A stretch of DNA of 64,000 nucleotides, from positions 53,908,946 through 53,972,945 of the forward strand of contig NC_079147.1 of assembly GCF_945859685.1 (NCBI RefSeq), given 5' to 3'. The DNA comes from Eupeodes corollae. Its lineage: Eukaryota > Arthropoda > Insecta > Diptera > Syrphidae. The notes under the pieces were generated by a model, which had not been told where the DNA came from, did not search any database, and saw only the letters and a list, made by a program, of their open reading frames with translations. Numbering within the stretch: position 1 is the first letter of the stretch; each line of letters starts with the position of its first letter. Below are positions 45,321-56,654 of the stretch, one piece after another. Both the position numbers and the translations under genes were made by a program.

Positions 45321-45517
45321 TCCAATTTGTAAAAAATTAAGAAAAGCGACTAACATTGGTAAAAATTTATTTTTGACTAAAAATCTATTTAAGAAAACTA
45401 GATTTTCAAACTAAACTATTTCCTTATATGAAAAATATAGTTGGTAATTTTAAATTTTGTAAGAATAATTCAACTGACAACTTTTTTAACAAAACACGAA
45501 AATCTGCAAATCTTGGA

Positions 45518-45650
45518 ATAGGAACTAGTTCGTGCGACCAATTTGTGCATTTTATTGGTAGAGCTTTAATTTTTGTAAAAAATACTAACTTTAATGGTTA
45601 TAAAATATTACCAACAATATTTATTTGGGATCAAACAATTTTGAAGTGAG
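45518..45650 (+). repeat. Right copy of a 130-bp direct repeat
   Basis: It matches 43261-43390, including 'actttaatggttataaaata' and 'ttaccaacaatatttattt'. The two copies flank the copy-2 repeat and its RTE insertion. Confidence 0.7.
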
Positions 45651-45654
45651 TATT

Positions 45655-46615
45655 TAGTCAAAATTAAAATTTTAATTCTAGTAAACTTACTTATTCATCT
45701 GAATGGAAAAATGTTGGTCTAATTAAAAATTTAAGTTTCCTACTTTGAGCGCCGAACCTAAGACGTCTAAAACTAGCCCATCCGGGTTGAAATCGTCAAT
45801 TCCTTAAAAAAACTTATGAACACATAGAACAAAAATTCAGTCTATCGGATGTAAGGATACGAATCTTTCTAAAACTAAAATGTAAAGATTTGGTTTTTTT
45901 GGTGTTAAATATTTAAATCAAATTATGTTCAGTATGATAAAAAAAATTAAGAAAAAAACGTTTTCTTAAAATAATTTAACTGTTGTTTTTAACTTCGAGA
46001 TCTAAAATGATTTTTTACAAATTACTATGGATGAAAGCAAAATTAAAAAAAAAGTTACTGTAAGAACGGATGGCTTTGAAAAAGTTATATCAAAGTAAAA
46101 AAAGTGTTGACGTTGGTTTCCATTTTTGATTTTGTATGTGAATGTGAACGCACTTTTCTGAAAAATAACCTTTCTCGCCTAATAGTGGCTTTAATCTTCT
46201 CACTCAAGGGTAAAGGTAGGTATATCTCATGTCAATCTATTTTTTGTTTGTTATTTCAGTCTTCCCTAAATCGTCGATTAAAAAAAGGTAAAATGTAATA
46301 CGACTAAGTAATGAGAAAGGATTAATTTACATACACTTCGTGTCACATGAATAGGAACAAGCTTTTTTCGGTTTTTGTTTGCCGATATTTATTGAACCCT
46401 TAGGTTTTTTTGAAAAACCCAAATGTGGAATGAATGAGTTATGCATTAATTTTATTATGGAAGCAACAAATGTTGGGTCATATGACCCTAGATATATAGT
46501 AAAGAAAACAACAAAAAATCTTATAGTTAAGGTAAATACTGATTTTATTGAATGGATTTATTTTTTTGTAATTTTTGATTTCTAAATTACTTCAAGTAAC
46601 CTGTGGTGTATGGAT
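45655..46615. other. No recognised feature
   Basis: AT-rich. A 68-codon ORF at 46379-46585 has no recognisable family. Confidence 0.5.
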
Positions 46616-46619
46616 TCAT

Positions 46620-47130
46620 AGAGTGCCGTCAGATAAATGAGCGAAATTCGGGCCTATGACCGTTTTATGGATTCAATAATCTCTTCGATTTTTTTGTATT
46701 GCCGTCCTCCTTCGTAGACTTTTCTTGAGAACCTTTCGCACACGTTTTTCATGATGTTCAGGTCAACAGAATATGGGGGCCATATAGTAATAGGATTACA
46801 TTGTGCCCCTATATCCAGGGCTTGGTTGTCCGAGCGGTATGTATTGTTGCATTATCTTTTTGGAAAGTCCATCGTTGTCCACCAAATAATTTAGACAATT
46901 GCGAAAAAGCTCGTTCCAGAATTGATTTTCAAGTGATTGCCGTCATTTTGGAGGTTTTAAAATCCAGCTCTACGGTAACGTAATAGGTAATTGATTTCCA
47001 TACCAGTACACCACCTCCATTGCTGTGCCTTTTTTTCAAGATAGAATACTTTCTTTCTTAAATCATGGAAATAGAAGCTTTATTCATCGGAAAGGACGAC
47101 AGTATGCCAAACTTGATTCCAATTCAGAAA
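46620..47130 (-). pseudogene. Tc1-type transposase remnant
   Basis: The minus-strand translation in changing frames shows 'VVLSDESSFYFHD' (first catalytic Asp region), 'NGGGVLVWKS', and 'FQKDNATIHTARTTKPW', matching the Tc1/Tc3 block 'QDNAPxHxA' with the second catalytic Asp. The third catalytic region is degraded. No inverted termini were found. It abuts the mariner remains at 47170. Confidence 0.7.
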
Positions 47131-47169
47131 AATGCATGAAATCCTTATTTGAATCGATAGTACGGTCCA

Positions 47170-48250
47170 TATAATTTAATGTTTGAAGATTGATCTTGAA
47201 TGCACCTCAAATGGTCTATCCGTTTAGTCCAATTTATACTCTTTCCAACAATTTGGCCGGTATCTCAAGAATAGAATATTAGTGTTTTCCTATGTGTCAA
47301 TTGTCTGCATGGACATGATCTTTAGCATAGCCTCACAAAAAATAGTCTAAAGGCGGTAAATGGCACGATCTATGCAACCAATTAACCGGTCCCGAACGTA
47401 AAATAAAATGTTCACCGAACTCGCCTCTCAATAAGTCCATTGTTGGGCGTGCTGTGGGGCATGTGGCACCGTCTTGTTGAAACCACATGTCATGCAATTC
47501 AAGCTCTTGCATTTTGGGCAAACAAATGTTGGATATCATCTCACTGTAGCGCTCACCAATCACAGTTACTTTTCGATTTGCATCAACTTTGAAAAAGTAC
47601 GGTCCTATGATGCCACAGCCCATAAACCGCACTAAATTATTACTTTTTCTGCATGCATTGGTAGCTCTTGCAATGCTTCTAGCTCATGTTCACTCCAAAA
47701 TCGACAACTCTGCTTATTTACGTACCCATTGAGCCAAAAATGAGCTTCGTCGCTGAACACAATTTTTCGGCAAAAAAGTTGATCTTCGACCGATTTTTCA
47801 TGAGATCATTTACCACACATTTTACGTTGTAGTAGGTCTTTGGGTTTCAATTCTTGCACCAGTTGTATTTAAAAGACATCACACCTAAATCCTTCAACAA
47901 AATGTTCCACATTGTTGAGTAACAGAGGCTCAATTGCTGCGAACGGCGATGAATCGATAATTGATAGTCATCATAGTTTCTTCAGTTCTACTTATTTTAA
48001 TGTCCAACAATGTAAATTTGGTGCGAAATCTGGTCGCAATAGCCCGAATAGCCGCTTCAGAACTTTCTTAACAAAGCACGCATTTTGATAATAAAATCCA
48101 ATAATTTGCAAGCGTTTTCGTCTGTAAGATGATTGGTTAAATTAAAGACTAAACTCAAGATGTTGGACAGTGAAATACAACACGAAACGTGCGTCAGTTG
48201 TTTAAAAGTATCGACAAAAAGATAATAGCTAAAAAACCATCCTTTACAAT
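47170..48250 (-). pseudogene. mariner-type transposase and 5' end, decayed
   Basis: From the right on the minus strand: the terminal repeat and 5' untranslated region (48250-48130, shared with 7127-7321), a helix-turn-helix start, 'DEAHFWLNGYVNKQ' (first catalytic Asp, near 47740), 'GIIGPYFFKVDANRKVTVIG' (47600), 'DMWFQQDGATCPTARPTMDL' (47480, second Asp), 'HLPPLDYFL' (47340, third Asp) and a 'WTKRIDHLR' C-terminus (47215). Stops and frameshifts interrupt every part. The downstream terminus has been lost against the Tc1 remnant. Confidence 0.85.
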
Positions 48251-48254
48251 GGGG

Positions 48255-48740
48255 AATAAGAAACCACGTTTAATTTATTGCTTCGAAAACCCAATGCTGT
48301 TTTTTATCGTTAAAGCAAGATATACCCCCTTTCCATTATGCATGGATGCCACTTGTATGGAGGAGACTGAACATCTCGATATTCTCGGTATGTGTGTCAC
48401 GGACCACCTCTTGTGGAACGATCACATACGCGACATAGCCAAAAATGTAGGCAGATGTTTGGGTTTCCTAAGTCGATCAAAGAATTTTTCCTCCCCCCCT
48501 TAAATCTGGCTCTTATCTACAACACATATGTATATACGTCCAAAGCTTAAGTGTAACTCCCATAGCCTGCAAGTTACTTAAGCCCCTTGGACAGTAAATC
48601 ATTTAAAATGACTAGTGATAAAACCATCATAGGATCATTTACGTCGACTGAACATCGTCGTAAAGTTTCTTGTCTCACCCTTTTTACCGTTCTGTTCGAA
48701 AGAAATAACCAGCCGCTTTCCTCCGCAATTCTATATTTAA
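48255..48740 (+). mobile_element. jockey-type LINE fragment
   Basis: The reading 'DATCMEETEHLDILGMCVTD' then 'LLWNDHIRDIAKNVGRCLGF' and 'LSRSKNFSSP' matches the copies at 5555 and 53075. The C-terminal part is frameshifted and no A tail is seen. It begins right at the mariner tip. Confidence 0.82.
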
Positions 48741-48774
48741 AAAAACTGTCGATAGTTTAAGTTTTATATAAATA

Positions 48775-49745
48775 AATAAAAGAGGCTGATATGCGACCCA
48801 CACTGATAACTTCCCATCCCGTCTGTCGATTTGTCTTGCTTAAAAGGTTTCTAGGTTTTTGTGTTTTGTTACAAAAATATATCAGTAATTATTCTAAAAA
48901 AATTAATAATTATAAACAATATTTTGCATATGATGAAATAGTTTGATTTCAAAATCTATTTTGGTTAACGAGATTTTTATTCGAAAACAAATTTTTACCA
49001 ATTTTAGTAGCATTTCTTAAATTTTTACAAATTCGATGAATAAAATTAATTTGAGAGATATCAAGAACCGAACATCAATTTTTTCCAAATTTTGTGTAGT
49101 TTTTATAAAAAAAGTGGACTGTTGGATTTTTATAAACAAAAAACTACTGAATATCGAAAACAAAATTTTCTGTGAAATAAAAAAAAGTTTGAGGACAATA
49201 TTTTTCAATTTTTAAAAACCTATTTGTTCATTTATTTTTGGTTTTTATTTTTTGTAAGAAAACTGTCAATTAGATTTTTCCCAAAATCTTTTCAGATGTT
49301 AAAAACTTTATACTTTGTTGCACACAAATGTTTTGGAGATAATTCATTTTATATTCATAAAATTTTCGAGTGCCAAATTTTGTTTTCAGATTTTTTGATT
49401 TATAAGAAAAACCGTTAGTTGGATTTTTTTCTGAAAATATATTTGTTTGGTATCGCGTTACAATATATAATATTAAACTTTATTGAAGTCTCTAGCGTTA
49501 TTGGTTCGGGAGATATTTAGGGTTAACCAACACTTTCAACTTTTTTTTAAACTGCTATGGTAAAAACCGCAAAATTCTTGAGGGCCCTTTCTGCATCTTT
49601 CTGCATTATAATCTGTACAACGATATTTGTTTGAAGTCAATATCTCTTCTGGTTCTGAGCTATGGACTACGAAAAAGATGTCGCGAACGATTAACATGGA
49701 ATCTTGATAAGCCGATGTTTTAAATAACATGTTCACGATAATGCC
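48775..49745 (-). repeat. 175-bp-unit repeat, copy 3
   Basis: It starts with 'gaggctgatatgcgacccac' and 'cccatcccgtctgtcgattt', passes through AT-rich units (TTTTTACCAA near 48990), and reaches the 'ctggttctgagctatggac' and 'gatgtcgcgaacg' part of the other terminal module at about 49690. The last palindromic end is missing. Confidence 0.8.
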
Positions 49746-50511
49746 ATCATTCCAAGAAGAACTGATATTTTATTTCTCTTTCGCTCAATGTAAATTTTTG
49801 GAACAGAAGAAGATTTTAGATATAAAAATTGGCAATAAGTTCGTGTTAAAGAGATATCCCTTCCATGAAAAGTAACTCGTAAGACCATTTTAATTGTTCC
49901 ATGAATTCTAATAGTGTTTTTTTAAATTTGTATAAGTAACAGTGCAGTACAAAACTAGGCCCCATTCCGAACTTCAATCTAAATGTTATACTTTCACTCA
50001 ATCCTAGTTTCAGCCAGCAGCAGTGAAAACATTTCTATCTCGCCGATAAATAATTTATGGGGGGTTGGAGTGGGGGCGTTGAGGTTTCGCGCATTCCACT
50101 TGACAAGTAATTAAAGCTCATTTGCCAAAAACGTGCTCTGAATTCGAATATCGAAACAATTTCAATAGAAACTAAGTTGCTTTTGTTTTCAATTTTCCCT
50201 TCAACCCACTGCTGTTGCGGTCGTCTATGTTGGTTTCAAATTGAAAGAATAAAAAACATTAAATTTATCGTACTAATTGTTTGAACTTTATTTGCTTCGT
50301 TTTCTCTTTCGATTTTCTTTTGTTTTTTTTTTTACTTTTTTTTCTCTTCTTCTTTGTTTAAACATTAAATAAATTAATTAAAATTACTACGTATATTCTA
50401 TGCGATTTGTTTGCCTAAGAAAAATACCATTTGGCGTTGTTGTTGTTTCTTTATCTTTGGGAGGAGACACGTTCCGTGCGTCGAATAATGTTTTCTTCTT
50501 CTGATAGATAC
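49746..50511. other. 3' flank of the second Osiris gene
   Basis: Non-repetitive DNA. A candidate polyadenylation signal AATAAA lies at 50292-50287 on the minus strand, about 220 nt past the stop. A GC-richer patch at about 49980-50160 contains 'ggggggttggagtgggggcg' and could be regulatory. Confidence 0.4.
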
Positions 50512-51431
50512 TTAGAGATACGCCTTGTAAGCCATGTTTTGGGCAGATTCGATTTGGGCATTTGCAGCAAATGACCGACTGTCCCATGGACCATGGGCGC
50601 TGATGTGGGGTGGGTGGTGTTCAGCGGCAAGCTATAAAACCAAAAATTTATAAAAAAAACGCCTTTAAGGACTCTTAAAAGATGTGACATTTATACCTTC
50701 TTGCAGAGTTGGAAGATGGCCAAACCAACGGAGACAACAAATGAGAAGAAACCAAGAGCAAGAGCGTTGAAAGCCTTCAGTTTTAGGATACCAATTGCCA
50801 TTGGGATGACAGTCATAGCCTTGAGGAGGATCAAAACCATGATTGGGACAGCGATTTTCTTCAAACGGTTCTTGCGACCTAAAAGCAGTCAAATCAATCC
50901 ATGAAATATTCCTAGAGGCATGTACAAGAAGTTTTTCTTTTGTCCTTACCCTTTCCTTCAACTTCAGCGCCTGGGAATTTGACGTTCAAGTTGATTTCGT
51001 CGTTGTTTAGATTCCTCGAGGAGACAGTCACTTTGGCATCGGCAACGGGAAAATCAACGGTCACATCATGTCCTGAGATGTAGCTTTCGATGGCGTCCAA
51101 GAAGTCTCCCTGAGAACGTGCTACTCTGTTGTTGGCTCCATTCGACTTCACTTCGACGTCACTGACCTGAAAGACACACAAAAACAAAACAGAAAAGTCA
51201 GTTTATGACAAGAAAAGGAAACCAATTTTAGTTTACTTTAAAATCGTCCTTGCTCATGACTGTGTCCAGGAATCTCATCGCTCTGACTTTCACACAGGCC
51301 AATGAATCAGCTCCTGTGTTGCATTTTCCCGTCATCTCATCGATCATGTGTTCCATGTTCGTTGGCCGAACTGCAGGATTAGCCGCTGCCAAGCCAATCA
51401 CGGCTACAAGGACTATAAATTTGGCTGCCAT
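50512..51431 (-). CDS. Osiris-family protein (DUF1676), 4 exons, 237 aa
   Basis: Exons are 51431-51237, 51166-50950, 50878-50697 and 50631-50512, with introns of 70, 71 and 65 nt (donors AAA|GTAAAC, AGG|GTAAGG, AAG|GTATAA; acceptors TTTCAG, TTTTAG, TTATAG); phases agree throughout. The protein starts with a signal peptide ('MAAKFIVLVAVIGLAAA'), has the Osiris two-cysteine region (C37 and C46, 'GKCNTGADSLACVKVRAM'), a central DUF1676 part ('VTVDFPVADAKVTVSS'), a basic patch RKNRLKK followed by a long hydrophobic region at about 146-198, and ends with the family motif AQNMAYKAYL (AQxLAYxxY). The intact motif and length support a functional gene. It is tandem with the other Osiris gene. Confidence 0.94.
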
Positions 51432-51549
51432 TTTATGTGGAAGGGAATAGAAGGCGTGAAAATTGAGCTGACGGTGCAAAAAAGAAGACCTGACCACTCG
51501 ATCGAATGAAACGATTGCTAATAATATTAGATTTCCTACCATCATCGAT

Positions 51550-51556
51550 TTTTATA
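51550..51556 (-). promoter_or_regulatory. TATA box of the second Osiris gene
   Basis: TATAAAA is read on the minus strand, 125 nt before the ATG at 51431. A TCATTC initiator match occurs about 49 nt downstream, too far for a standard pair, so the exact start is uncertain. Confidence 0.5.
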
Positions 51557-51580
51557 CTCGGGAAGAAATTAAATTCCAAA

Positions 51581-51682
51581 ATGGAGACACTATTCGTCAG
51601 CTACGTCTGCGGCTTCATCGTCGTCGTCTTCGCCATAGTCGTTCCGGTGCTCTTGGAATTGTCAATTGGATTGAGGGGGTAG
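51581..51682 (+). CDS. Candidate 33-aa membrane micropeptide
   Basis: An ATG in good context (CAAAATGG) opens 33 codons. The peptide starts METLFVSYVCG and has a central hydrophobic stretch FIVVVFAIVVPVLL (about residues 12-25), predicting one membrane segment, with a short tail ending LRG. Of the first 24 codons after the ATG about 20 end in C or G, in a genome where flanking DNA is AT-rich, which suggests coding selection. It is divergent from the second Osiris gene; its ATG is 25 bp upstream of that gene's TATA box. A 182-codon minus-strand ORF overlapping it reads as low complexity (TTTMKPQT) and is probably its shadow. Homology is unknown. Confidence 0.35.
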   Translation: METLFVSYVCGFIVVVFAIVVPVLLELSIGLRG

Positions 51683-51689
51683 ACTTCAT

Positions 51690-53070
51690 TGGAATGACAG
51701 ATGTGTGTGCATAAGTGCTCTCTCGCACTCATTTTGGTTAATTTAATCGTTGGGCTATCGCCGTGCGCTTCTGTTGCGCTGCCACTGATGGTTGCAAGTT
51801 TGTGGAATCGAAATTGATTTTGTTGTTGTTGTATCTTACAATGTCGTTTCCACGTGCTAAGACAATTTGGAGTGGACGCAAAAGAAGAAACTAAAATAAA
51901 ACATCCAATAAGACCAGAAGTTTTCATTCTCAGAGTGTTTGGTATTAAAGGCACGTCCTGAGCGTAGTCTATGCAATCGCAATGAGTATGAGATTCCAGG
52001 TGAAGATCGGTTTGGGTTTCTGTTGAGTCGGTGGTGGTAAATTTGGTTGATTCTATTGGATAATATGAGGCATATGGTGTTAGATTAGGTCGAAATTGTA
52101 TTAGAAAATTTGAAGAAGATTTAACGACTGAAAAGACACTTTCATTCAAATGAAATTAAACTTTCAAACTACAATTTATGTTCTTGTTTTGATTTCGTAA
52201 TAAAATGCTTAATTTTTTGGAAATTCTTACATAACTGCACAACCTTAAACTTTATGGGAAGTTGAATCTTAAGGTAAACAGTGTTTTTAAGTATCCCTGG
52301 CATTATAAAAAAGACTAAATATTTTTGTCTCAGTATCAAATTATTAAAACCTTAAAGTAGGAAGTCCTGTATTGATATACAAGAATATTCGTTTTCAAAA
52401 TTTTTTAACTAAAATCTCACAGTTAAATAGCATGAACTTGATATTGTGCTTTAACGTTAAGTTTATGTCCTGATGTTGAATAAGTATAACGGATTACTGA
52501 ACCGATTGTACTTGCTGATAAGGCTGAGAAGTGATTTAAATTTTAAAACATTTTTCATTTTAGAAGTGAAAAACTATCTGACGAATATATTTTTTAACTA
52601 CAAAAAGAATTTCAGAAATAAAATCACTAATTTGGCTTTTTTTAAATAATTGAAAAAATTTTAAATTTTATTTCATAAAATTTCATGAAACAGGAATTAT
52701 TTAAAAAAAATATTTTTAGAGTTTTCTTATTTATTTTTATTGGTGTGATTGTTTTAAATAGTCTTAACTACGGTAAGCTTTAATTTGTAAAATTCTAATT
52801 CGAAGATTTGATTTGAGTTAAATGTTTCATAGACAGACAAATATTTTTAAGACACTTGAATTTACAAAAACTTGGATTTGAAAATCTCTTTCTAATGGAA
52901 TCACTTTCTACGGAGTATTAAAACATTTCATAAATAATAAGGGAACAAATTGTTGATGATTGAGCAAAATTTGTGAACGACGTTTATATGATGTCTTTTT
53001 CCGAAAAACAACCCTTACCCAAAAACTTATACAACATTAAATCCAAACCAACTTTTCTCTGTTCTCTATG
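51690..53070. other. Upstream region of the second Osiris gene
   Basis: 51700-52100 is of mixed composition with no repeat match and could hold regulatory sequence. 52150-53070 is AT-rich with no recognised feature. Confidence 0.4.
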
Positions 53071-53074
53071 ATCG

Positions 53075-53972
53075 TTACAATAGGCGTGTTTTTTGCCATT
53101 TTATAGATTCACATACTTGTACTTCGGATGTGGAACTTCAACGGCAGCGTATGATAAGCTCATTAAATTCTGATCTTCACAGCATTGTACAATGGTTAAT
53201 CAAAAACCGTGTAGAATTTAATGCTTCGAAAACTCAATGCTATCTCCTGTCGTTAAAGCGTAACACACCCCCGATGCCACTATCTATGAGTGGCACTTGC
53301 ATCCAGGAAACCAATCAACTATCAGTACTCGGTATGTGTATCACAGATCACCTTTTATGGAATGATCACATATTCGATATTGCCAAAAATGCTGCCAGGT
53401 GCTTAGGATTTCTCCGACGGTGCAAGAAATTTGTCACCCCTTCTGATCTGACTGTAATTTACAAAGCCTTCATCCGTCCAAAGCTTGAATATAATTCGCA
53501 TATCTGGGCAGGTGCCCCTAAAACAAGTTTAAATCTCTTGGATAGAATACAAAAAAGGGCTTTAAAAATGATAGGCGATAGAACTATAATCGAAACATTT
53601 ACGTCGCCGGAACACCGCCGCAATGTTTCATGCCTTTCGTTGTTTTATCAATATTTTTACAAAAAATGCTCTGTTGAACTAGCCAGTTGCATTCCATCCC
53701 TTAGACGAATGCTCATCAGATTACCCTTGAGCTCAATTTCGGACGTACCTTGACAGTACTTGACATATAGAGATTCTTTCTTAAATCGAATTTGTGGAAT
53801 GCTTTAGCCAACTCTGTTTTCCCCTCCCATTTTGATGTTCAGAACTTTAAGACCAATGAGCACCGGTATCTCCTTTTTAATCCTTCCCTATTTTCCTAAT
53901 GCTAGCACTGTGTTTAAATTTAATCATATAAAGGGTACTAATAACCCCTTGAGTGCTTGCAAATTATAAAAA
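53075..53972 (+). mobile_element. jockey-type LINE, best-preserved 3' end
   Basis: The 207-codon open stretch (53130-53753) includes 'NRVEFNASKTQCYLLSLKRN', 'LSVLGMCITDHLLWNDHI', 'CLGFLRRCKKFVTPSDLTVI', 'YKAFIRPKLEYNSHIWAGAP' and 'ALKMIGDRTIIETFTSPEH', the C-terminal RT and thumb region of jockey-group elements. The end 'gagtgcttgcaaattataaa' plus an A run closes it at about 53972. Past 53753 it is frameshifted. It is truncated at the 5' side before the catalytic motif. Confidence 0.88.
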
Positions 53973-54046
53973 AAAATTGCTATCTGCAGCCAAGTTCGAT
54001 TTTCCAAAATAACTTATCTGCAGTTCCCTAACCGCAGCTATTTTAT

Positions 54047-55421
54047 AAACTTCCATAGGAAGTTATTGTAATGGGTCCGATTTGTCAAATTGAAAATTTT
54101 GACATTTCTCGACGTTTCGAGGTCACAAGAGTCGAAATAAAAGATTTTTAGAAAGATGTCTGTGCGTGCGTGTGTACGTACGTTTGTACGTCCGTACGTC
54201 CGTACGTTCGCCACGTTTTTTTCGTCGTCCATAGCTCAAGAACCAGAAGAGATATCGACTTCAAATAAATTTTGTTATACAGATAATGAGGCAGAAAGAT
54301 GCAGAAAGGGCTCTCAAGAAAATTGCGTTGGTGGTTTTTTTACCACAGCAGTTTGAAAAAAGGTGAAAATTTTGGTTAACCCTAAATATCTTACGAACCA
54401 AAAACGCTAGAGACTTGAATTAAATTTTATATAATAAATTGTAACATGATACCAAACAGGTATATTTTTTGAAAAAAATCAATATAACGGTTTTTTTTTT
54501 AAAATCAATAAAACTGAAAAAAAAAATTTGTCACCGCCAAAATTTTACGACTGAAATATGATTTCATCTCTTAAACAATTTTGTGCAACGAAGAATAATG
54601 TTTTTAACATCTGACAAAATTTTGAGAAAAATCTCATTGACAATTTTTTTATAAAAAATAAAAATCTAAAAAAAAACATTACTCAAAGTTCGTAAAAATT
54701 GAATATCGATTCAAATATCTTTTCAAAGACTTGAAATTTAGACTTCAAGCTTATTTTACAAAATATAAAACCCTAAAAAACATTTATAAAAGTTGGTAAA
54801 AATTGATTTTCGACTCGAATATCTTTTCAAAACTTTAAGGTATTGGCTTTGATTTACTTTTATCTTTCAAAAATTCTTGTTGTCAACATACAATTAAAGT
54901 TTGAAAAAAATCGAATTGACAGTTTTTTTACAAAAAATAAAAACCTAAAAAAAAAAATGTATAAAAGTTGGTAAAAATTGATTTTCGACTCAAATATCTT
55001 TTCAAAAATTTTAAATATTGGCTTCAAAGTTATTTTATCTCATAAGAATTATTGTTTTCAACATTTGGTAAAATTTTAAACAAATCGAATTGACAGTTTT
55101 TTTTTACAAAAAATAAAACTCTAAAAAAAACAATACTAAAACTTCGTAAAAATTTACTTTCGACTCAAATAGCTTTTCAAAACTTAAAAATATTGGCTTG
55201 AAACTAATTTTATTTCACAGAATATATTGTTTTCGATATTCAGTAATTTTTATATAAAAATCAAAAAGTCCGTTTTTTCATAAAAAATAAAATCTACAAA
55301 AAATATTACGCAAATTTGGTAAAAATTGATACGAGTTCGAGATAGACAAACTTTTAAGCAAGACAAGTCGACAGACCGGATGGGAAGTTATCAGTGTGGG
55401 TCGCATCCCAGCCTCTTTTTT
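54047..55421 (+). repeat. 175-bp-unit repeat, copy 4 (most complete)
   Basis: The left module starts with the palindrome AACTTCCATAGGAAGTT (54048-54064), then 'attgtaatgggtccgattt', a GTACG microsatellite (54168-54210) and 'gaagagatatcgacttcaaa'. The middle consists of units containing GGTAAAAATT at about 54692, 54795, 54967, 55145 and 55318, spaced about 175 bp except the first, which has a deletion. The right module reads 'ggatgggaagttatcagtgt' and 'gggtcgcatcccagcctc'. No conserved protein is encoded. Six more copies or parts occur in the window. Confidence 0.88.
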
Positions 55422-55424
55422 TGG

Positions 55425-56650
55425 TTTTGCTTTCGGATAAGTTTTTGACATATTGGGGTATGTTCGTAGATTTGGTCAGTCGTCGTTCATGAAATTGAAG
55501 TTCTTATAACTGCACCATTTATATTCAGGGTAGAAAGATCGAAATTAAAATTTGTATGTGAAATGTGAAAGACTTTTGAAATTCAATTTTGACAATAGGG
55601 GTACTCATGGTAATAACCTTTTCTTAAATATACAACGGCCACTTTTGTCAAAAAGATGTAAATTTACAAAATAACAAAATATCTTTGTTCTTGTAGCGCC
55701 ATTTGTTAAATAAAAAAAAAACTACAAAAATTGTTTTTTAAACCAAAAATTAGGCTTTGTGGTCAGAAAAACTTACAACATTTTTAACTCATGTAGTGTT
55801 CTAATTGCCTTTGAAATTTTGGTGTAAAAATCTCAGATTTTTCCTGGCCAATAGTAGATGAAATCTTAAATGTTATTGAAAGTGCGTGTGCTTGTTCCTA
55901 TGTGTGAATTTTTGGTAAAAATCGAGAATCAGATTTTTGAATCTCTAATCCATTTTTTCGAATCTCAAGTCTCAATTAAATCATGATATCTAAGATTTTT
56001 CCACTTTTTCCTCCCTTCACCACCTCTTTTAGCTGTCAGATTCACAAATTGGACTCGACTTTAGAGGTATGACAAAAAGTTCAAACTCATTTTGTTTTTT
56101 TTTTTCAAAATCAAATGGCAATCAGCAAAAGTTGACCGTTGTAGTTATGTCTTAAATCTCGAAAATAGAAAACGACATTACAGAACAAAAATATCAAACG
56201 CCATAGAGCAAATATGTGTGACTTGTTCCTAGATTTGTGCGTTCCAATATCAATTCAAAATATATTTAAATAAAAGAACGCACTTAAAGTGTGTTGCACT
56301 CTGAAAAGAAAGCCTTTAAGACTTTAGAGTTATGCCATTATCCGAGTTACCAACCTAAGAATTTCAATTTTTTGCGATCTAGCCAGATTTAAGTTTAAAT
56401 ATATATAGCTATAGCTTAAGCTCCCACTGCGGATAGGGATAGCTGTGCTAAAAAAACAAGCCTAATGTGTCTGATATGATCGCGTCTATCCGTTTTGTAC
56501 ACATTACAAGAAAATGTTATAGGTGCTTTTTCAAAGGAGTATTTACTCACTTATTAAAAGTAGCGCTACATTTCTGTGTGAACTAAGGCCTTACTAATAA
56601 TCACAAATAAACTTTTTCATCTCGGTTACTAGCTACATGTTTTCAGTGTA
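55425..56650. other. No recognised feature
   Basis: AT-rich DNA with A/T runs; no repeat or protein match identified. Confidence 0.5.
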
Positions 56651-56654
56651 CCAC

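Noticed and set aside
51601..52149. 182-codon minus-strand ORF upstream of the second Osiris gene
   Set aside because: It is low-complexity at its end, has no family match, and is antisense to the better-supported micropeptide ORF. An internal ATG at 51927 opens a signal-like start, but nothing else supports a gene.
54160..54215. GTACG repeats as a CRISPR-like or regulatory array
   Set aside because: It is a short microsatellite within the terminal module of the dispersed repeat, present in the same place in other copies.
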